Source of the DNA: Actinomycetota bacterium
GTDB lineage: Bacteria > Actinomycetota > Actinomycetes > S36-B12 > GCA-2699445
Assembly: GCA_029978705.1 (NCBI GenBank)
Contig: JAPOIY010000025.1
Location: forward strand, 1 to 36,742
Direction of reading: 5' to 3'
Length of the DNA stretch: 36,742 nt
Made by a program: the position numbers and the translations under genes. The stretch's first letter is position 1, and the number at the start of each line of letters is the position of its first letter. Positions 27,437-36,627 of this stretch are shown here, piece by piece. The notes beneath the pieces are model-generated. The model saw only the letters and a list, made by a program, of their open reading frames with translations. It did not search any database and was not told the DNA's origin.

Positions 27437-28335
27437 CCACTGCCTTCGCCGTGGGCGACCTGGTGCAACTGACCGACAACAAGGGTCGTCACCACACCCT
27501 GACGCTGACGCCGGGGGCGGTGTTCCACAGCCACAAGGGGGGGCTGGCCCACGACGACCTCATCGGCCGCGACGAGGGGATCGTCGTCACCAGCACCGGG
27601 GGGATGCCGTACCTGGTCCTGCGGCCCATCCTCGAGGACTACGTCCTGTCCATGGGCCGCGGGGCCGCCATCATCTACCCCAAAGACGCCTTCGCGATCG
27701 TCGGCCTGGCCGGGATCGGCCCGGGCAGCCACGTCGTGGAGGCGGGAGCGGGGTCGGGCGCCCTCACGTGTTTCCTGCTGACGGCGGTCGGTCCCACCGG
27801 CTCGGTGCTGTCCTACGAACTGCGCCCCGAGTTCGCCGATATCGCCCGGCGCAATGTCGTCCGCTGGTTCGGCGCCGAGCCGGACACCTGGCGCCTCGAG
27901 GTCGGGGACCTCGCCGACGCCGCGTCGGGCGCCGCCGATGCGCTCGTGCTGGACATGCTGGCCCCCTGGGACTGCCTCGATGCGGCCGCCCGCCTGCTGC
28001 GCCCGGGCGGTCGCCTGATCGGGTACGTCGCCACGACCACACAGCTGTCGCGGCTGGCCGAGTCGCTGCGCGCCGACGCCCGCTGGACGGAGCCGCGGGC
28101 CACCGAGTCGCTGGTGCGCACATGGCACCTCGAAGGGCTCGCCGTGCGGCCCGACCACCGGATGATCGCGCACACCGCCTTCCTGCTGGTGACACGCCGG
28201 CTGGCCGACGGGCAGGCCCCGCCGGTGCGCCGCCGCCGCCCCGCGCCGGGAGCGTACGGGCCGGACTACACCGGCCCTCGGCCGCCGGACCTCGCCGGTG
28301 TTGCGCTTCCCGAACCGGAGTCGCAGGATCGATAA
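27433..28335 (+). CDS. trmI: tRNA (adenine-58-N1)-methyltransferase
   Basis: 300 residues. Methylates N1 of A58 in the T-loop of tRNAs as a homotetramer, using S-adenosylmethionine. The N-terminal beta domain ('MTTAFAVGDLVQLTDNKGRH', 'FHSHKGGLAHDDLIGRDEG') and the linker 'RPILEDYVLSMGRGAAIIYPKD' are typical of TrmI. The SAM-binding motif is at 103-111 in 'VVEAGAGSGALT', and 'VLDMLAPWDCLDAA' contains the catalytic Asp region. The C-terminal tail is Arg/Pro-rich and probably disordered. The start overlaps the site-2 protease stop. In mycobacteria and relatives trmI likewise sits beside mpa and the RecB-family gene. Confidence 0.95.
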   Translation: MTTAFAVGDLVQLTDNKGRHHTLTLTPGAVFHSHKGGLAHDDLIGRDEGIVVTSTGGMPYLVLRPILEDYVLSMGRGAAIIYPKDAFAIVGLAGIGPGSHVVEAGAGSGALTCFLLTAVGPTGSVLSYELRPEFADIARRNVVRWFGAEPDTWRLEVGDLADAASGAADALVLDMLAPWDCLDAAARLLRPGGRLIGYVATTTQLSRLAESLRADARWTEPRATESLVRTWHLEGLAVRPDHRMIAHTAFLLVTRRLADGQAPPVRRRRPAPGAYGPDYTGPRPPDLAGVALPEPESQDR

Positions 28336-28349
28336 CGGGTTGGGGGCGG

Positions 28350-28363
28350 CTTTTCGGCGAAAG
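28350..28363 (+). terminator. Possible small hairpin after trmI
   Basis: CTTTTCGGCGAAAG can form a five-pair stem (one G-U) with a CGGC loop, 14 bases after the trmI stop and before the mpa promoter. It is weak. Confidence 0.3.
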
Positions 28364-28387
28364 AGTGGCGATCGCGCCCCCCGTGGG

Positions 28388-28393
28388 TAAGGT
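28388..28393 (+). promoter_or_regulatory. Candidate -10 box (TAAGGT) of mpa
   Basis: TAAGGT lies 23 bases before ATG 28417, leaving a short leader that contains AGGAGG (28403-28408). Confidence 0.5.
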
Positions 28394-28416
28394 GCCCAGA
28401 ACAGGAGGTGGTCGAC

Positions 28417-30087
28417 ATGGCCGACAGTCCTTCCTTCGGGTACGACCCCGACCAGGCGGATGCCGCTGTCACCCGCCGGTTCGCGGAGTTGCGCCGGGAG
28501 TTGGCCGCCTGCCAGTCGCAGAACCAGCGCATGGCGGCGACGCTGCGTGAGGCGCGTGACCAGATCGTGGCCCTGAAGGCTGAGGTGGACCGGCTCGCCG
28601 AGCCGCCCTCCGGCTACGGGGTGTTCCTGCAGGCCAACGACGACGACTCCCTGGACGTCCTGGCGTCCGGCCGCAAGATGCGCGTCGTGGCCAGCCCCAG
28701 CGTGGCCGTCGATGAGTTGCGGCCCGGCCAGGAGCTGATGCTCAACGAGTCCCTCAACGTCGTGGGCGCCCGCGAGTACGAGCGGGCCGGCGACATCGTG
28801 ATGTTCAAGGAGAAGCTCGACGAGGATCGCGCCCTCGTCATCGGGCACACCGATGACGAACGCGTCGTCCGCCTGGCAGAGCCACTGCGCGACCGGCGCC
28901 TGCGCGCCGGCGATTCGCTGCTGCTCGACCCCCGCAGCGGGTTCGTCTTCGAGCGGATCCCGAAGGCCGAGGTCGAGGAGCTCGTCCTCGAGGAGGTGCC
29001 GGACATCGACTACGGCGACATCGGTGGCCTCGCCAGCCAGATCGAGATGATCCGCGATGCCGTGGAGTTGCCGTTCTTGCACCAGGACCTCTTCGCCGAA
29101 CACAAATTGGCCGCCCCCAAGGGCATCCTGCTGTACGGCCCACCCGGTTGCGGTAAGACCCTGATCGCGAAGGCCGTGGCCAACTCCCTGGCCAAGAAGG
29201 TCGCCGAGGTGGAGGGCCGCGACGACGCCCGGTCGTTCTTCCTCAACATCAAGGGCCCCGAACTGCTCAACAAGTACGTGGGGGAGACCGAACGGCACAT
29301 TCGGCTGGTGTTCCAGCGGGCGCGCGAGAAGGCCAGCGAGGGGATGCCCGTCATCGTCTTCTTCGACGAGATGGACTCGCTGTTCCGCACTCGCGGCAGC
29401 GGCGTCTCGAGCGATGTCGAGAACACGATCGTGCCGCAGTTGCTCAGTGAGATCGACGGCGTGGAGGGCCTGGAGAACGTCATCGTCATCGGTGCCTCCA
29501 ACCGAGAGGACATGATCGACCCCGCGATCCTGCGGCCCGGCCGACTCGACGTGAAGATCAAGATCGAGCGCCCCGACGCCCAGGCTGCTGCGGACATCTT
29601 CGCGAAGTACCTCACCGACGACCTGCCCCTGAACGTCGACGACCTCGCCGAGAACAGCGGGTCGGCGGCCCAGACGTGTGCCGCGATGATCCGGGCGGCG
29701 GTGGAGCGGATGTACTCCGAGGCCGACGACAACCGGTTCCTCGAGGTGACCTACGCCAACGGAGACAAGGAGGTCCTGTACTTCAAGGACTTCAACTCCG
29801 GCGCGATGATCGAGAACATCGTCGCCCGGGCGAAGAAGAGCGCCATCAAGGACTTCCTCGACACCGGCCAGAAGGGGCTGCGGGTGCAGCACCTGCTGGC
29901 GGCCTGTGTGGACGAGTTCCGCGAGAACGAGGACCTGCCCAACACCACCAACCCCGACGACTGGGCCCGGATCTCGGGCAAGAAGGGGGAGCGGATCGTG
30001 TTCATCCGCACTCTCGTGCGGGGCAAGACCGGCGACGACCAGGGTCGTTCGATCGAATCCGTCGCCAACACCGGCCAGTACCTCTGA
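28417..30087 (+). CDS. mpa: Proteasome-associated AAA ATPase (Mpa/ARC)
   Basis: 556 residues. The hexameric unfoldase recognises pupylated proteins and threads them into the 20S proteasome. The N-terminal coiled coil (about 15-70) binds Pup. Two OB-type beta domains follow (about 75-200). The AAA domain has Walker A G241-x4-GK-T248 ('GPPGCGKT') and Walker B ending D317-E318 ('[12 protein letters not shown]'). The pore and sensor regions ('[18 protein letters not shown]', '[20 protein letters not shown]') are intact. The protein ends 'NTGQYL': the terminal Gln-Tyr-Leu is the known proteasome-docking tail. ATG 28417 has AGGAGG 8 nt upstream; a GTG at 28408 overlaps that site and is rejected. 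Dop, pup, prcBA and pafA lie downstream after one transporter gene. Confidence 0.98.
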   Translation: MADSPSFGYDPDQADAAVTRRFAELRRELAACQSQNQRMAATLREARDQIVALKAEVDRLAEPPSGYGVFLQANDDDSLDVLASGRKMRVVASPSVAVDELRPGQELMLNESLNVVGAREYERAGDIVMFKEKLDEDRALVIGHTDDERVVRLAEPLRDRRLRAGDSLLLDPRSGFVFERIPKAEVEELVLEEVPDIDYGDIGGLASQIEMIRDAVELPFLHQDLFAEHKLAAPKGILLYGPPGCGKTLIAKAVANSLAKKVAEVEGRDDARSFFLNIKGPELLNKYVGETERHIRLVFQRAREKASEGMPVIVFFDEMDSLFRTRGSGVSSDVENTIVPQLLSEIDGVEGLENVIVIGASNREDMIDPAILRPGRLDVKIKIERPDAQAAADIFAKYLTDDLPLNVDDLAENSGSAAQTCAAMIRAAVERMYSEADDNRFLEVTYANGDKEVLYFKDFNSGAMIENIVARAKKSAIKDFLDTGQKGLRVQHLLAACVDEFRENEDLPNTTNPDDWARISGKKGERIVFIRTLVRGKTGDDQGRSIESVANTGQYL

Positions 30088-30104
30088 GGGTGTTGCGACA
30101 TATC

Positions 30105-30122
30105 GGACACCGCCGGGTGTCC
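30105..30122 (+). terminator. Hairpin terminator after mpa
   Basis: GGACACC-GCCG-GGTGTCC is a perfect 7-bp stem with a 4-nt loop, 17 bases after the mpa stop. It has no U-tract. It would separate mpa from the transporter gene. Confidence 0.65.
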
Positions 30123-30168
30123 CTGGGCGCGCCTCCCGTAATACCGCGCATGTGAAGTGCGCCGTCGC

Positions 30169-30174
30169 TAGCGT
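30169..30174 (+). promoter_or_regulatory. Candidate -10 box (TAGCGT) of the transporter gene
   Basis: TAGCGT lies 26 bases before ATG 30201, followed by a short leader with AAGGAGG. It supports independent transcription of the transporter. Confidence 0.4.
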
Positions 30175-30200
30175 GGTCCCACACGGCTAAGGAGGCGGCC

Positions 30201-31760
30201 ATGCAGGGTCCCGTTGATTCAGCGAGTGCGTCGGGCGACAGCACCGAGGTGGCCCCGGTCCACACCGGCAGAGTCGTCTACATCGCCGTCATCGCCGCCC
30301 TGGGCGGCTTCCTGTTCGGCTACGACAGTTCCGTCATCAACGGTGCGAACAAGGCCGTTTTCTACCAGTTCCAGGTGACGGACACGTTCCTGCAGGGCTT
30401 CGCCGTGGCGATCGCGCTGCTCGGTTCCGCGGTCGGTGCGTTTGTGGGTGGCCGGCTCACGGACAAGTACGGCCGCAAGAAGGTCATGGTCACCGCCGCC
30501 ATCCTGTTCCTGATCGCCGGCATCGGGCAGGCCTTCCCGATCGGGCTGTGGGACTTCATGCTGTGGCGCATCGTGGGCGGTTTCGCGATCGGCCTCGCGG
30601 CCGTGGTGTCTCCCATGTACATCTCCGAGGTCGCCCCCGCCCACCTGCGTGGGCGCCTCACCTCGCTGTTCCAGCTGGCGATCGTGTTCGGGATCTTCGC
30701 CACGCAGCTGGTCAACCAGGTCATCATCGGGCTGGTGCCCGACCAGCCCGGCGCCCCGGTCCTGAACCCGCAGGTTCCCCCCGTGGAGGCGAACAACGAA
30801 CTGGCGCTGGGCCTGGAGGCCTGGCAGTGGATGTTCCTGTGCATGGTCGTCCCGGCCGTCGTCTACTGGGTGCTGTCGCTGTCCCTGCCCGAGTCGCCGC
30901 GTTACCTCGTGGCCAAGGGCAAGTCCGACGAGGCCAAGCAGGTGCTCGAACAGATCTACGTGGACGACGTGACGCCGCGGCTGGACTCCATCGAGGACTC
31001 GCTGAAGGGCGAGCACAAGATGAACATGGCCGACATCAAGGGCCCGGCCCTTGGGCTGCTTCCCATCGTGTGGGTGGGCATCATCCTCGCGGTGCTGCAG
31101 CAGTTCGTCGGCATCAATGCGGTGTTCTACTACTCCAACCTCATCTGGAGCGCCGTCGGCTTCGACGAGAGCCGCGCCTTCCTGACGTCGACGATCATCT
31201 CGGCTGTCAACGTGATCTTCACGTTCGTGGCGATCGCCCTCATCGACCGGATGGGCCGCAAACCGCTGCTGCTGATCGGCTCCGCCGGCATGTTCGTGAC
31301 GCTGGGGATCCTCACGATCGTCTTCCAGACCGCTCCCAAGTGCACCCAGGCTCTGATCGACTCCGGAGGCCAGGCGGGATGTACCGGCGTCTCCGAGCTC
31401 AATACCCCGATCCTGTCGTCCAGCAGCGGCTGGATCGCCGTGATCATGCTCAACCTGTATGTGGCGTTCTTCGCGGCGACGTGGGGGCCCATCGTCTGGG
31501 TCCTCCTCGGCGAGATGTTCCCGAACAAGATCCGCGCAGCCGCGATGTCGATCGGCGTCATGGCCAACTGGGTCGCCAACTTCATCGTGTCCGAGACCTT
31601 CCCGACCCTGGTCGGCATCTCCCTCGGGCTGGCGTACGGACTGTTCACCCTCGGCGCGCTCGTGTCGTTCCTCTATGTACTGAAGTACGTCAAGGAGACC
31701 AAGGGCGTGCAGTTGGAGGACATGGGCTCTCTCGAGGGCGTGGAGCTGTCCAAGTCCTGA
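30201..31760 (+). CDS. Sugar porter family MFS transporter
   Basis: 519 residues and twelve predicted membrane helices. A proton-coupled or facilitative sugar transporter of the XylE/GLUT type. Family signatures are 'GGFLFGYDSSVINGA' in helix 1, 'GGRLTDKYGRKK' after helix 2, 'PMYISEVAPAHLRGRL' around helix 5, 'LSLPESPRYLVAKGK' after helix 6, 'VLQQFVGINAVFYYS' in helix 7, 'IDRMGRKPLLLIG' after helix 8 and the final 'VKETKGVQLEDM'. Two insertions, in the helix 5-6 loop (Pro/Asn-rich) and the helix 9-10 loop (two cysteines), make it slightly longer than usual. The sugar cannot be told. ATG 30201 has AAGGAGG upstream. It stands between mpa and dop, where I know of no functional link. Confidence 0.95.
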   Translation: MQGPVDSASASGDSTEVAPVHTGRVVYIAVIAALGGFLFGYDSSVINGANKAVFYQFQVTDTFLQGFAVAIALLGSAVGAFVGGRLTDKYGRKKVMVTAAILFLIAGIGQAFPIGLWDFMLWRIVGGFAIGLAAVVSPMYISEVAPAHLRGRLTSLFQLAIVFGIFATQLVNQVIIGLVPDQPGAPVLNPQVPPVEANNELALGLEAWQWMFLCMVVPAVVYWVLSLSLPESPRYLVAKGKSDEAKQVLEQIYVDDVTPRLDSIEDSLKGEHKMNMADIKGPALGLLPIVWVGIILAVLQQFVGINAVFYYSNLIWSAVGFDESRAFLTSTIISAVNVIFTFVAIALIDRMGRKPLLLIGSAGMFVTLGILTIVFQTAPKCTQALIDSGGQAGCTGVSELNTPILSSSSGWIAVIMLNLYVAFFAATWGPIVWVLLGEMFPNKIRAAAMSIGVMANWVANFIVSETFPTLVGISLGLAYGLFTLGALVSFLYVLKYVKETKGVQLEDMGSLEGVELSKS

Positions 31761-31801
31761 GCCGTACCGCGCGCCGGGTTCCCGCGCAGCCCGGGTCGTT
31801 C

Positions 31802-31807
31802 TAGGCT
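31802..31807 (+). promoter_or_regulatory. Leaderless -10 box (TAGGCT) of dop
   Basis: TAGGCT ends 6 nt before GTG 31814, identical in sequence and spacing to the phosphatase gene promoter at 14660. Confidence 0.6.
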
Positions 31808-31813
31808 GCTCTG

Positions 31814-33331
31814 GTGACCGTCCACCGCGTGATGGGGATCGAGACCGAGTACGGCATCTCGGTCCCGGGCAAGCCGCATGTCAACGCGATGCTGGCGTCG
31901 TCGCAGATCGTCAACGCCTACGCGCACGACACCCTGGGCGAGCGTCGCGTGCGCGCGCGCTGGGACTACGACGAGGAGAACCCGCTGCGCGACGCGCGCG
32001 GATTCGACCTCTCCCGCGCGGAGGCGGACCCGACACAGCTCACCGACGAGGACCTGGGACTGGCGAACGTCATCCTCACCAACGGAGCCCGGCTGTACGT
32101 CGACCATGCCCACCCGGAGTACTCCACCCCCGAGGTGACCAACCCGTTCGACGCCGTGCTGTGGGATACGGCCGGACAGCGCATCATGGCCCGGGCCGCG
32201 CAACTGGCCGCGGCCGCCCCCGGCGGGCTGCCACTGCAGTTGTACAAGAACAACACCGACAACAAGGGGGCCTCCTACGGCACCCACGAGAACTACCTGA
32301 TGTCCCGGGCCACCCGGTTCCCCGACATCGTCACCGGCCTCACCCCCTTCTTCGTGTCCCGGCAGGTCTTCACGGGTGCGGGCCGGGTGGGCCTCGGACA
32401 GGACGGGAGCCGCACGGGGTTCCAGATCAGCCAACGGGCGGACTTCTTCGAGGTCGAGGTGGGCCTGGAGACCACCATCAAACGCCCGATCATCAACACC
32501 CGCGACGAGCCCCACGCGGATCCGGAGATCTACCGCCGCCTGCACGTGATCGTCGGCGATGCCAACCTGTCCGAGACCGCCACATATCTGAAGGTGGGGA
32601 CCACGGCCCTCGTCCTGTCCGCCCTGGAGGCGGGGGCCGTGCCGAGCACCCTCATGCCGCGCAAGCCTGTCGCGGAACTGCATGCGGTGTCCCACGACCC
32701 CGACCTGCGGCACCGCATCGAACTGCAGGACGGACGGCGGCTGACGGCCGTGGACCTGCAGTGGGAGTTCCACGAGGTCGCCGCCAAACACGTGGCCGAC
32801 ACGCAGGGCGCCTCGGTGGACGACCAGACCCAAGATGTGCTCGACCTGTGGGCGGAGACCCTCGAAGCCCTCGGCACCGACCCGGAGTCGCTGTCCGACC
32901 GGATCGACTGGATCGCCAAGAAGGTGCTCCTCGACGGCTACCGCCGGCGCGACGGACTGGAGTGGGGCGCCCCCCGCCTCGAGCTGGTGGACCTGCAGTA
33001 CAGCGACGTGCGCCCCGACAAGGGCCTGGCCAACCGGCTGGCCGAGCGGGGGCGCTTGCGCCGGATCACCACGGATGAGCAGGTGGCCCACGCCATCGGC
33101 CACCCACCCGAGGACACCCGCGCCTGGTTCCGGGGGGAGTGCCTGCGCCGCTACGGAGACGACGTGGCCGCGGCCTCCTGGGACTCGGTCATCTTCGACC
33201 TGCCGGACCGGTCCGCGCTGCAGCGGGTGCCCACGCTGGACCCGCTGCGCGGCACGCGGCAACACGTCGGTGGGGTCCTGGACCGGGCCGGGTCGGCTGC
33301 GGACCTGGTGCGGATGCTGACCGGCGACTGA
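31814..33331 (+). CDS. dop: Depupylase/Pup deamidase (Dop)
   Basis: 505 residues. Cleaves Pup from substrates and, where Pup ends in Gln, deamidates it. It shares the carboxylate-amine ligase fold with PafA (glutamine synthetase-like). The ATP/Mg-binding Glu pair is in 'GIETEYG' (E10, E12). The Dop-specific loop absent from PafA is about residues 40-78 ('RARWDYDEENPLRDARGF'). The catalytic Asp is D97 in 'LYVDHAHPEYSTPE'. Further shared blocks are 'LYKNNTDNKGASYGTHENYL', 'RPIINTRDEPHAD' and 'LHVIVGDANLSETATYLK'. GTG start, apparently leaderless. Because the local Pup ends in Glu, its main role here should be depupylation. Confidence 0.97.
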   Translation: MTVHRVMGIETEYGISVPGKPHVNAMLASSQIVNAYAHDTLGERRVRARWDYDEENPLRDARGFDLSRAEADPTQLTDEDLGLANVILTNGARLYVDHAHPEYSTPEVTNPFDAVLWDTAGQRIMARAAQLAAAAPGGLPLQLYKNNTDNKGASYGTHENYLMSRATRFPDIVTGLTPFFVSRQVFTGAGRVGLGQDGSRTGFQISQRADFFEVEVGLETTIKRPIINTRDEPHADPEIYRRLHVIVGDANLSETATYLKVGTTALVLSALEAGAVPSTLMPRKPVAELHAVSHDPDLRHRIELQDGRRLTAVDLQWEFHEVAAKHVADTQGASVDDQTQDVLDLWAETLEALGTDPESLSDRIDWIAKKVLLDGYRRRDGLEWGAPRLELVDLQYSDVRPDKGLANRLAERGRLRRITTDEQVAHAIGHPPEDTRAWFRGECLRRYGDDVAAASWDSVIFDLPDRSALQRVPTLDPLRGTRQHVGGVLDRAGSAADLVRMLTGD

Positions 33332-33336
33332 GCGCT

Positions 33337-33353
33337 GCGGGCGGCAAACCCGT
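33337..33353 (+). terminator. Possible weak hairpin after dop
   Basis: GCGGG and CCCGT can pair (one G-U) around a 7-nt loop, 5 bases after the dop stop and before the pup promoter. It is weak and tentative. Confidence 0.25.
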
Positions 33354-33374
33354 GCGGCGACCGATTCCCGGTAC

Positions 33375-33380
33375 TAGGGT
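33375..33380 (+). promoter_or_regulatory. Candidate -10 box (TAGGGT) of the pup-prcB-prcA-pafA operon
   Basis: TAGGGT lies 38 bases before GTG 33419. Unlike its neighbours this promoter leaves a leader of about 30 bases with a strong GAGGAGGG site, consistent with high expression of Pup. Confidence 0.5.
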
Positions 33381-33418
33381 CGCAAGCACGGCAACCGCCC
33401 CGAGCCCGAGGAGGGACC

Positions 33419-33619
33419 GTGCCGACTCAGGAACGCCCCCAGCCCAGCCGACGCCGTGACGACGAGTCCGAGGAGCCGGTCGGGCCGTCCCCGGACGCCG
33501 CGGAACGCAAAGAGGCCATCGACGACGACGTGGACGCCATCCTCGACGAGATCGACGACGTGCTCGAAGAGAACGCCGAGGAGTTCGTGCGAGGGTTCGT
33601 CCAGAAGGGCGGCGAGTAG
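33419..33619 (+). CDS. pup: Prokaryotic ubiquitin-like protein Pup, ending in GGE
   Basis: 66 residues. The small, acidic, largely disordered tag attached to lysines of proteins for degradation. The N-terminal half is charged. The central helix region '[20 protein letters not shown]' binds the Mpa coiled coil. The end reads '[11 protein letters not shown]'. The final residue is Glu (GAG before TAG), whereas mycobacterial and streptomycete Pup ends in Gln and must be deamidated. Pup here should be ligation-ready as translated. GTG 33419 follows GAGGAGGG. The stop codon overlaps the prcB start by one base (TAGTG), so Pup and proteasome are translated together. Confidence 0.97.
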   Translation: MPTQERPQPSRRRDDESEEPVGPSPDAAERKEAIDDDVDAILDEIDDVLEENAEEFVRGFVQKGGE

Positions 33620-34464
33620 TGGACCACGCGCTACCGGGAGCGTTCCGGCGCCCCGATGACCCCTCGTTCGCGGCATTCCTGGCCCAGCAGGCCCCGGAAC
33701 TCGTGACCCCCGAGGTTCCGGCGGGAACCACTGATGCCGGAGGAGCTGCCGACCTGGCCCCCCACGGCACCACCATCGTCGCCGTCACGTTCGCCGACGG
33801 TGTGGTGATCGCGGGGGACCGCCGCGCCACGATGGGCAACGTCATTGCCCAGCGCGACATCGAGAAGGTCTTCCCGGCCGACGACTACACCGGTGTGGGG
33901 ATCGCGGGCAGCGCCGGCATCGCCGTCGAGTTGGTGCGCCTGTACCAGGTTGAGTTGGAGCACTACGAGAAGATCGAGGGCACGCCGCTGTCCATGGAGG
34001 GCAAGGCCAACCGGCTCGCGACGCTGCTGCGGGGGAACCTCGGGCTGGCCCTGCAGGGGCTGGCCGCGGTGCCCATGCTGGCCGGGTACGACACGGCCAA
34101 GGACCGCGGCCGGATCTTCTCCTACGACGTGACCGGCGGCCGGTACGAGGAGCACGACTTCCACGCCATCGGGTCCGGTTCCTACTTCGCCCGCGGCTCC
34201 ATGAAGAAGCTCTTCGCTCCCGACCACGACCGGGCGGCTGCGGTCGCAACGGTCCTGCAGGCGCTGTACGACGCCGCCGACGACGACTCGGCGACCGGCG
34301 GCCCGGATCTGTCGCGCGGCATCTTCCCGGTCGTGGCGGTCATCACCGCCGACGGGTTCGAACGGGTCGACGAGGATGAGATGAGCCGGGCGGTCGAGGC
34401 CATGGTGGCGGAACGCCGCACCCGGCCGGATGGCCCCCTCGCCGCGCTGGGGAGGGACGCCTGA
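33619..34464 (+). CDS. prcB: Proteasome subunit beta
   Basis: 281 residues. The catalytic subunit of the 20S proteasome. A propeptide of 50 residues precedes the cleavage site G50-T51 ('[11 protein letters not shown]'). After cleavage T51 becomes the N-terminal nucleophile. The partner residues fall in the classical mature positions: D17 ('AGDRRAT') and K33 ('DIEKVF'). '[19 protein letters not shown]' and '[17 protein letters not shown]' are typical beta-subunit blocks. GTG 33619 overlaps the pup stop, and its stop overlaps the prcA start (TGATG), giving tight stoichiometric coupling. Confidence 0.97.
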   Translation: MDHALPGAFRRPDDPSFAAFLAQQAPELVTPEVPAGTTDAGGAADLAPHGTTIVAVTFADGVVIAGDRRATMGNVIAQRDIEKVFPADDYTGVGIAGSAGIAVELVRLYQVELEHYEKIEGTPLSMEGKANRLATLLRGNLGLALQGLAAVPMLAGYDTAKDRGRIFSYDVTGGRYEEHDFHAIGSGSYFARGSMKKLFAPDHDRAAAVATVLQALYDAADDDSATGGPDLSRGIFPVVAVITADGFERVDEDEMSRAVEAMVAERRTRPDGPLAALGRDA

Positions 34465-35258
34465 TGTCGATGCCGTTCTATGTCTCGCCCGAGCAGATCA
34501 TCAAGGACAAGGCCGACTTCGCCCGCAAGGGGATCGCCCGGGGCCGCAGTGTGGTGGTCATGGAGTACGACGGCGGCATCCTCTTCGTCGCCGAGAACCC
34601 CTCACGGGCCCTGCACAAGGTGTCCGAGATCTACGACCGCATCGGCTTCGCCGCGGTCGGCAAGTACAACGAGTTCGAGTCGCTGCGCGTCGCCGGGATC
34701 CGCTTGGCGGACATGCGCGGTTTCTCCTACGACCGCTCGGATGTGTCGGCGCGCAGTCTGGCCAACGCCTACGCCACCACCCTCGGCACGATCTTCACCG
34801 AGACCCAGAAGCCCTATGAGGTCGAGATCGTGGTCGCCGAGGTCGGGGACGACCGCGACGACGACCAGATGTACCGGCTGCGGTTCGACGGTTCGGTGGC
34901 CGACGAGAAGGGCTTCGTCGCCATGGGCGGCTCGTCGGAGGACCTGACCGAGACCCTCGCCAGCGACTGGCGGGTCGGGCTGAGCCTCGCCGAGGCGCTG
35001 CAGGTCAGTGTGGCCGGCCTGCAGAGTGCCGGCGGTGAGGGCCACCGGCTGGCCCCCGACCAACTCGAGGTGGCGATCCTCGACCGCGCCCGGCCGCGGC
35101 GCAAGTTCCGCCGGCTGACCGTCGAGCAACTGAGGGAGATGCTCCCCGACGCCGCCCCCGACCACCCGGACCCCGAGGCAACGGTCGACGTCGGCATCCC
35201 ACCGAGCGGTGCGGAGCGGGATATCGACCCCGACGAGGGCGCCGGCAAGGGGGCCTAG
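34464..35258 (+). CDS. prcA: Proteasome subunit alpha
   Basis: 264 residues. Forms the outer gated rings of the 20S proteasome and docks Mpa. The N-terminus '[20 protein letters not shown]' contains the gating segment and helix H0 typical of actinobacterial PrcA. Lacking the nucleophilic Thr, it is not proteolytic. '[20 protein letters not shown]' and '[19 protein letters not shown]' are conserved alpha blocks. The last 30 residues are acidic and Pro/Gly-rich. ATG 34464 shares one base with the prcB stop. pafA starts 2 bases after its stop. Confidence 0.97.
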   Translation: MSMPFYVSPEQIIKDKADFARKGIARGRSVVVMEYDGGILFVAENPSRALHKVSEIYDRIGFAAVGKYNEFESLRVAGIRLADMRGFSYDRSDVSARSLANAYATTLGTIFTETQKPYEVEIVVAEVGDDRDDDQMYRLRFDGSVADEKGFVAMGGSSEDLTETLASDWRVGLSLAEALQVSVAGLQSAGGEGHRLAPDQLEVAILDRARPRRKFRRLTVEQLREMLPDAAPDHPDPEATVDVGIPPSGAERDIDPDEGAGKGA

Positions 35259-35260
35259 GC

Positions 35261-36625
35261 ATGGACCGGCGCATCTACGGCATCGAGACCGAGTACGGCG
35301 TCACGTGCACGTTCAACGGTCAGCGGCGACTCAGTCCCGATGAGGTGGCGCGCTATCTGTTCCGCCGGGTCGTGTCGTGGGGGCGGTCCAGCAACGTCTT
35401 CTTGCGCAACGGCTCGCGGCTGTACCTGGACGTGGGCAGCCACCCCGAGTACGCCACGGCGGAGTGCGACGACATCCGCGAACTCGTCATCCAGGACCGG
35501 GCGGGGGAGCGCATCCTCGAAGGCCTGCTCGTCGACGCGGAACGCCGTCTGCGCGAGGAGGGCATCGCCGGCGACATCTACCTGTTCAAGAACAACACCG
35601 ACTCCGCGGGCAACTCCTACGGCTGCCACGAGAACTACCTCGTCGCGCGGGTGGGGGAGTTCGGGCGCCTCGCGGACTCCCTGCTGCCCTTCCTGATCTC
35701 CCGGCAGATCGTCACCGGCGCGGGCAAGGTGCTGCAGACCCCTCGTGGGGCGGTGTACTGCGTCAGTCAGCGCGCGGAGCACGTGTGGGAGGGCATCTCC
35801 AGCGCCACCACGCGCTCCCGCCCGATCATCAACCCCCGCGACGAGCCACACGCCGACGCCGAACGGTTCCGCCGCCTGCACATCATCGTCGGCGACTCGA
35901 ACATGAGCGAGACCACGACGATGCTGAAGGTGGCCAGTACCGACCTCGTGCTGCGCATGCTCGAGGAGGGCGGCACCGTCCGCGACATGACGCTGGAGAA
36001 CCCCATCCGGGCCATCCGCGAGATCAGCCACGACACCACCGGCAAAGCCTGTGTGCGCTTGGCCAACGGGCGGGAACTGTCCGCCCTGGACATCCAGTGG
36101 GAGTACTTCACCCGCGTGCTCGCCTTCGCCGAACGCACCGGCATCGCCGAGCAGCCCCTCTACGCGCGCTCCCTGGACCTGTGGCGGCGCGCGCTGATGG
36201 CCGTGGAGTCCCAGAACTACGACCTCGTCAAGGGCGAGATCGACTGGATGATCAAGTGGAACCTGCTGGAGAGGTACATGGCCCGCAACGCGGTGAGCCT
36301 GTCCTCCCCCAAGGTGGCCATGATCGACCTCGCCTACCACGACATCTCCCGGACCCGCGGGCTGTACTACAAGCTCGCGGAGCGTGGCGGGGGGGCGCGC
36401 GTGGCATCCGACGTCGAGGTCTTCGAGGCCAAGTCGGTGCCGCCGCAGACGACACGGGCCCGGCTGCGGGGCGACTTCATCCGCCGCGCCCAGGAGCGCC
36501 GGCGGGACTACACGGTGGACTGGGTCCACCTGAAACTCAACGACCAGGCCCAGCGCACGGTGCTGTGCAAGGACCCGTTCCGCTCGGTGGACGAGCGGGT
36601 GGAACGGCTGATCGAAGGGATGTAG
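35261..36625 (+). CDS. pafA: Pup-protein ligase PafA
   Basis: 454 residues. Activates the C-terminal Glu of Pup with ATP and links its side chain to lysines of target proteins. The glutamine-synthetase-like site has E9 and E11 in '[10 protein letters not shown]' and the catalytic base D57 in '[15 protein letters not shown]'. Shared blocks with Dop are '[20 protein letters not shown]', '[13 protein letters not shown]' and '[18 protein letters not shown]'. The Dop loop is absent, which distinguishes the ligase from the depupylase. The C-terminal domain '[19 protein letters not shown]' binds ATP/Pup in the family. It is the last gene of the pup-prcB-prcA-pafA operon. The following ROK kinase starts 3 bases after the stop. 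Confidence 0.97.
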   Translation: MDRRIYGIETEYGVTCTFNGQRRLSPDEVARYLFRRVVSWGRSSNVFLRNGSRLYLDVGSHPEYATAECDDIRELVIQDRAGERILEGLLVDAERRLREEGIAGDIYLFKNNTDSAGNSYGCHENYLVARVGEFGRLADSLLPFLISRQIVTGAGKVLQTPRGAVYCVSQRAEHVWEGISSATTRSRPIINPRDEPHADAERFRRLHIIVGDSNMSETTTMLKVASTDLVLRMLEEGGTVRDMTLENPIRAIREISHDTTGKACVRLANGRELSALDIQWEYFTRVLAFAERTGIAEQPLYARSLDLWRRALMAVESQNYDLVKGEIDWMIKWNLLERYMARNAVSLSSPKVAMIDLAYHDISRTRGLYYKLAERGGGARVASDVEVFEAKSVPPQTTRARLRGDFIRRAQERRRDYTVDWVHLKLNDQAQRTVLCKDPFRSVDERVERLIEGM

Positions 36626-36627
36626 CG

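Noticed and set aside
26704-29892. Minus-strand open frame of more than 1000 codons
   Set aside because: It is antisense to the site-2 protease, trmI and mpa. The His/Gly/Val-rich composition is typical of a shadow frame in high-GC DNA.
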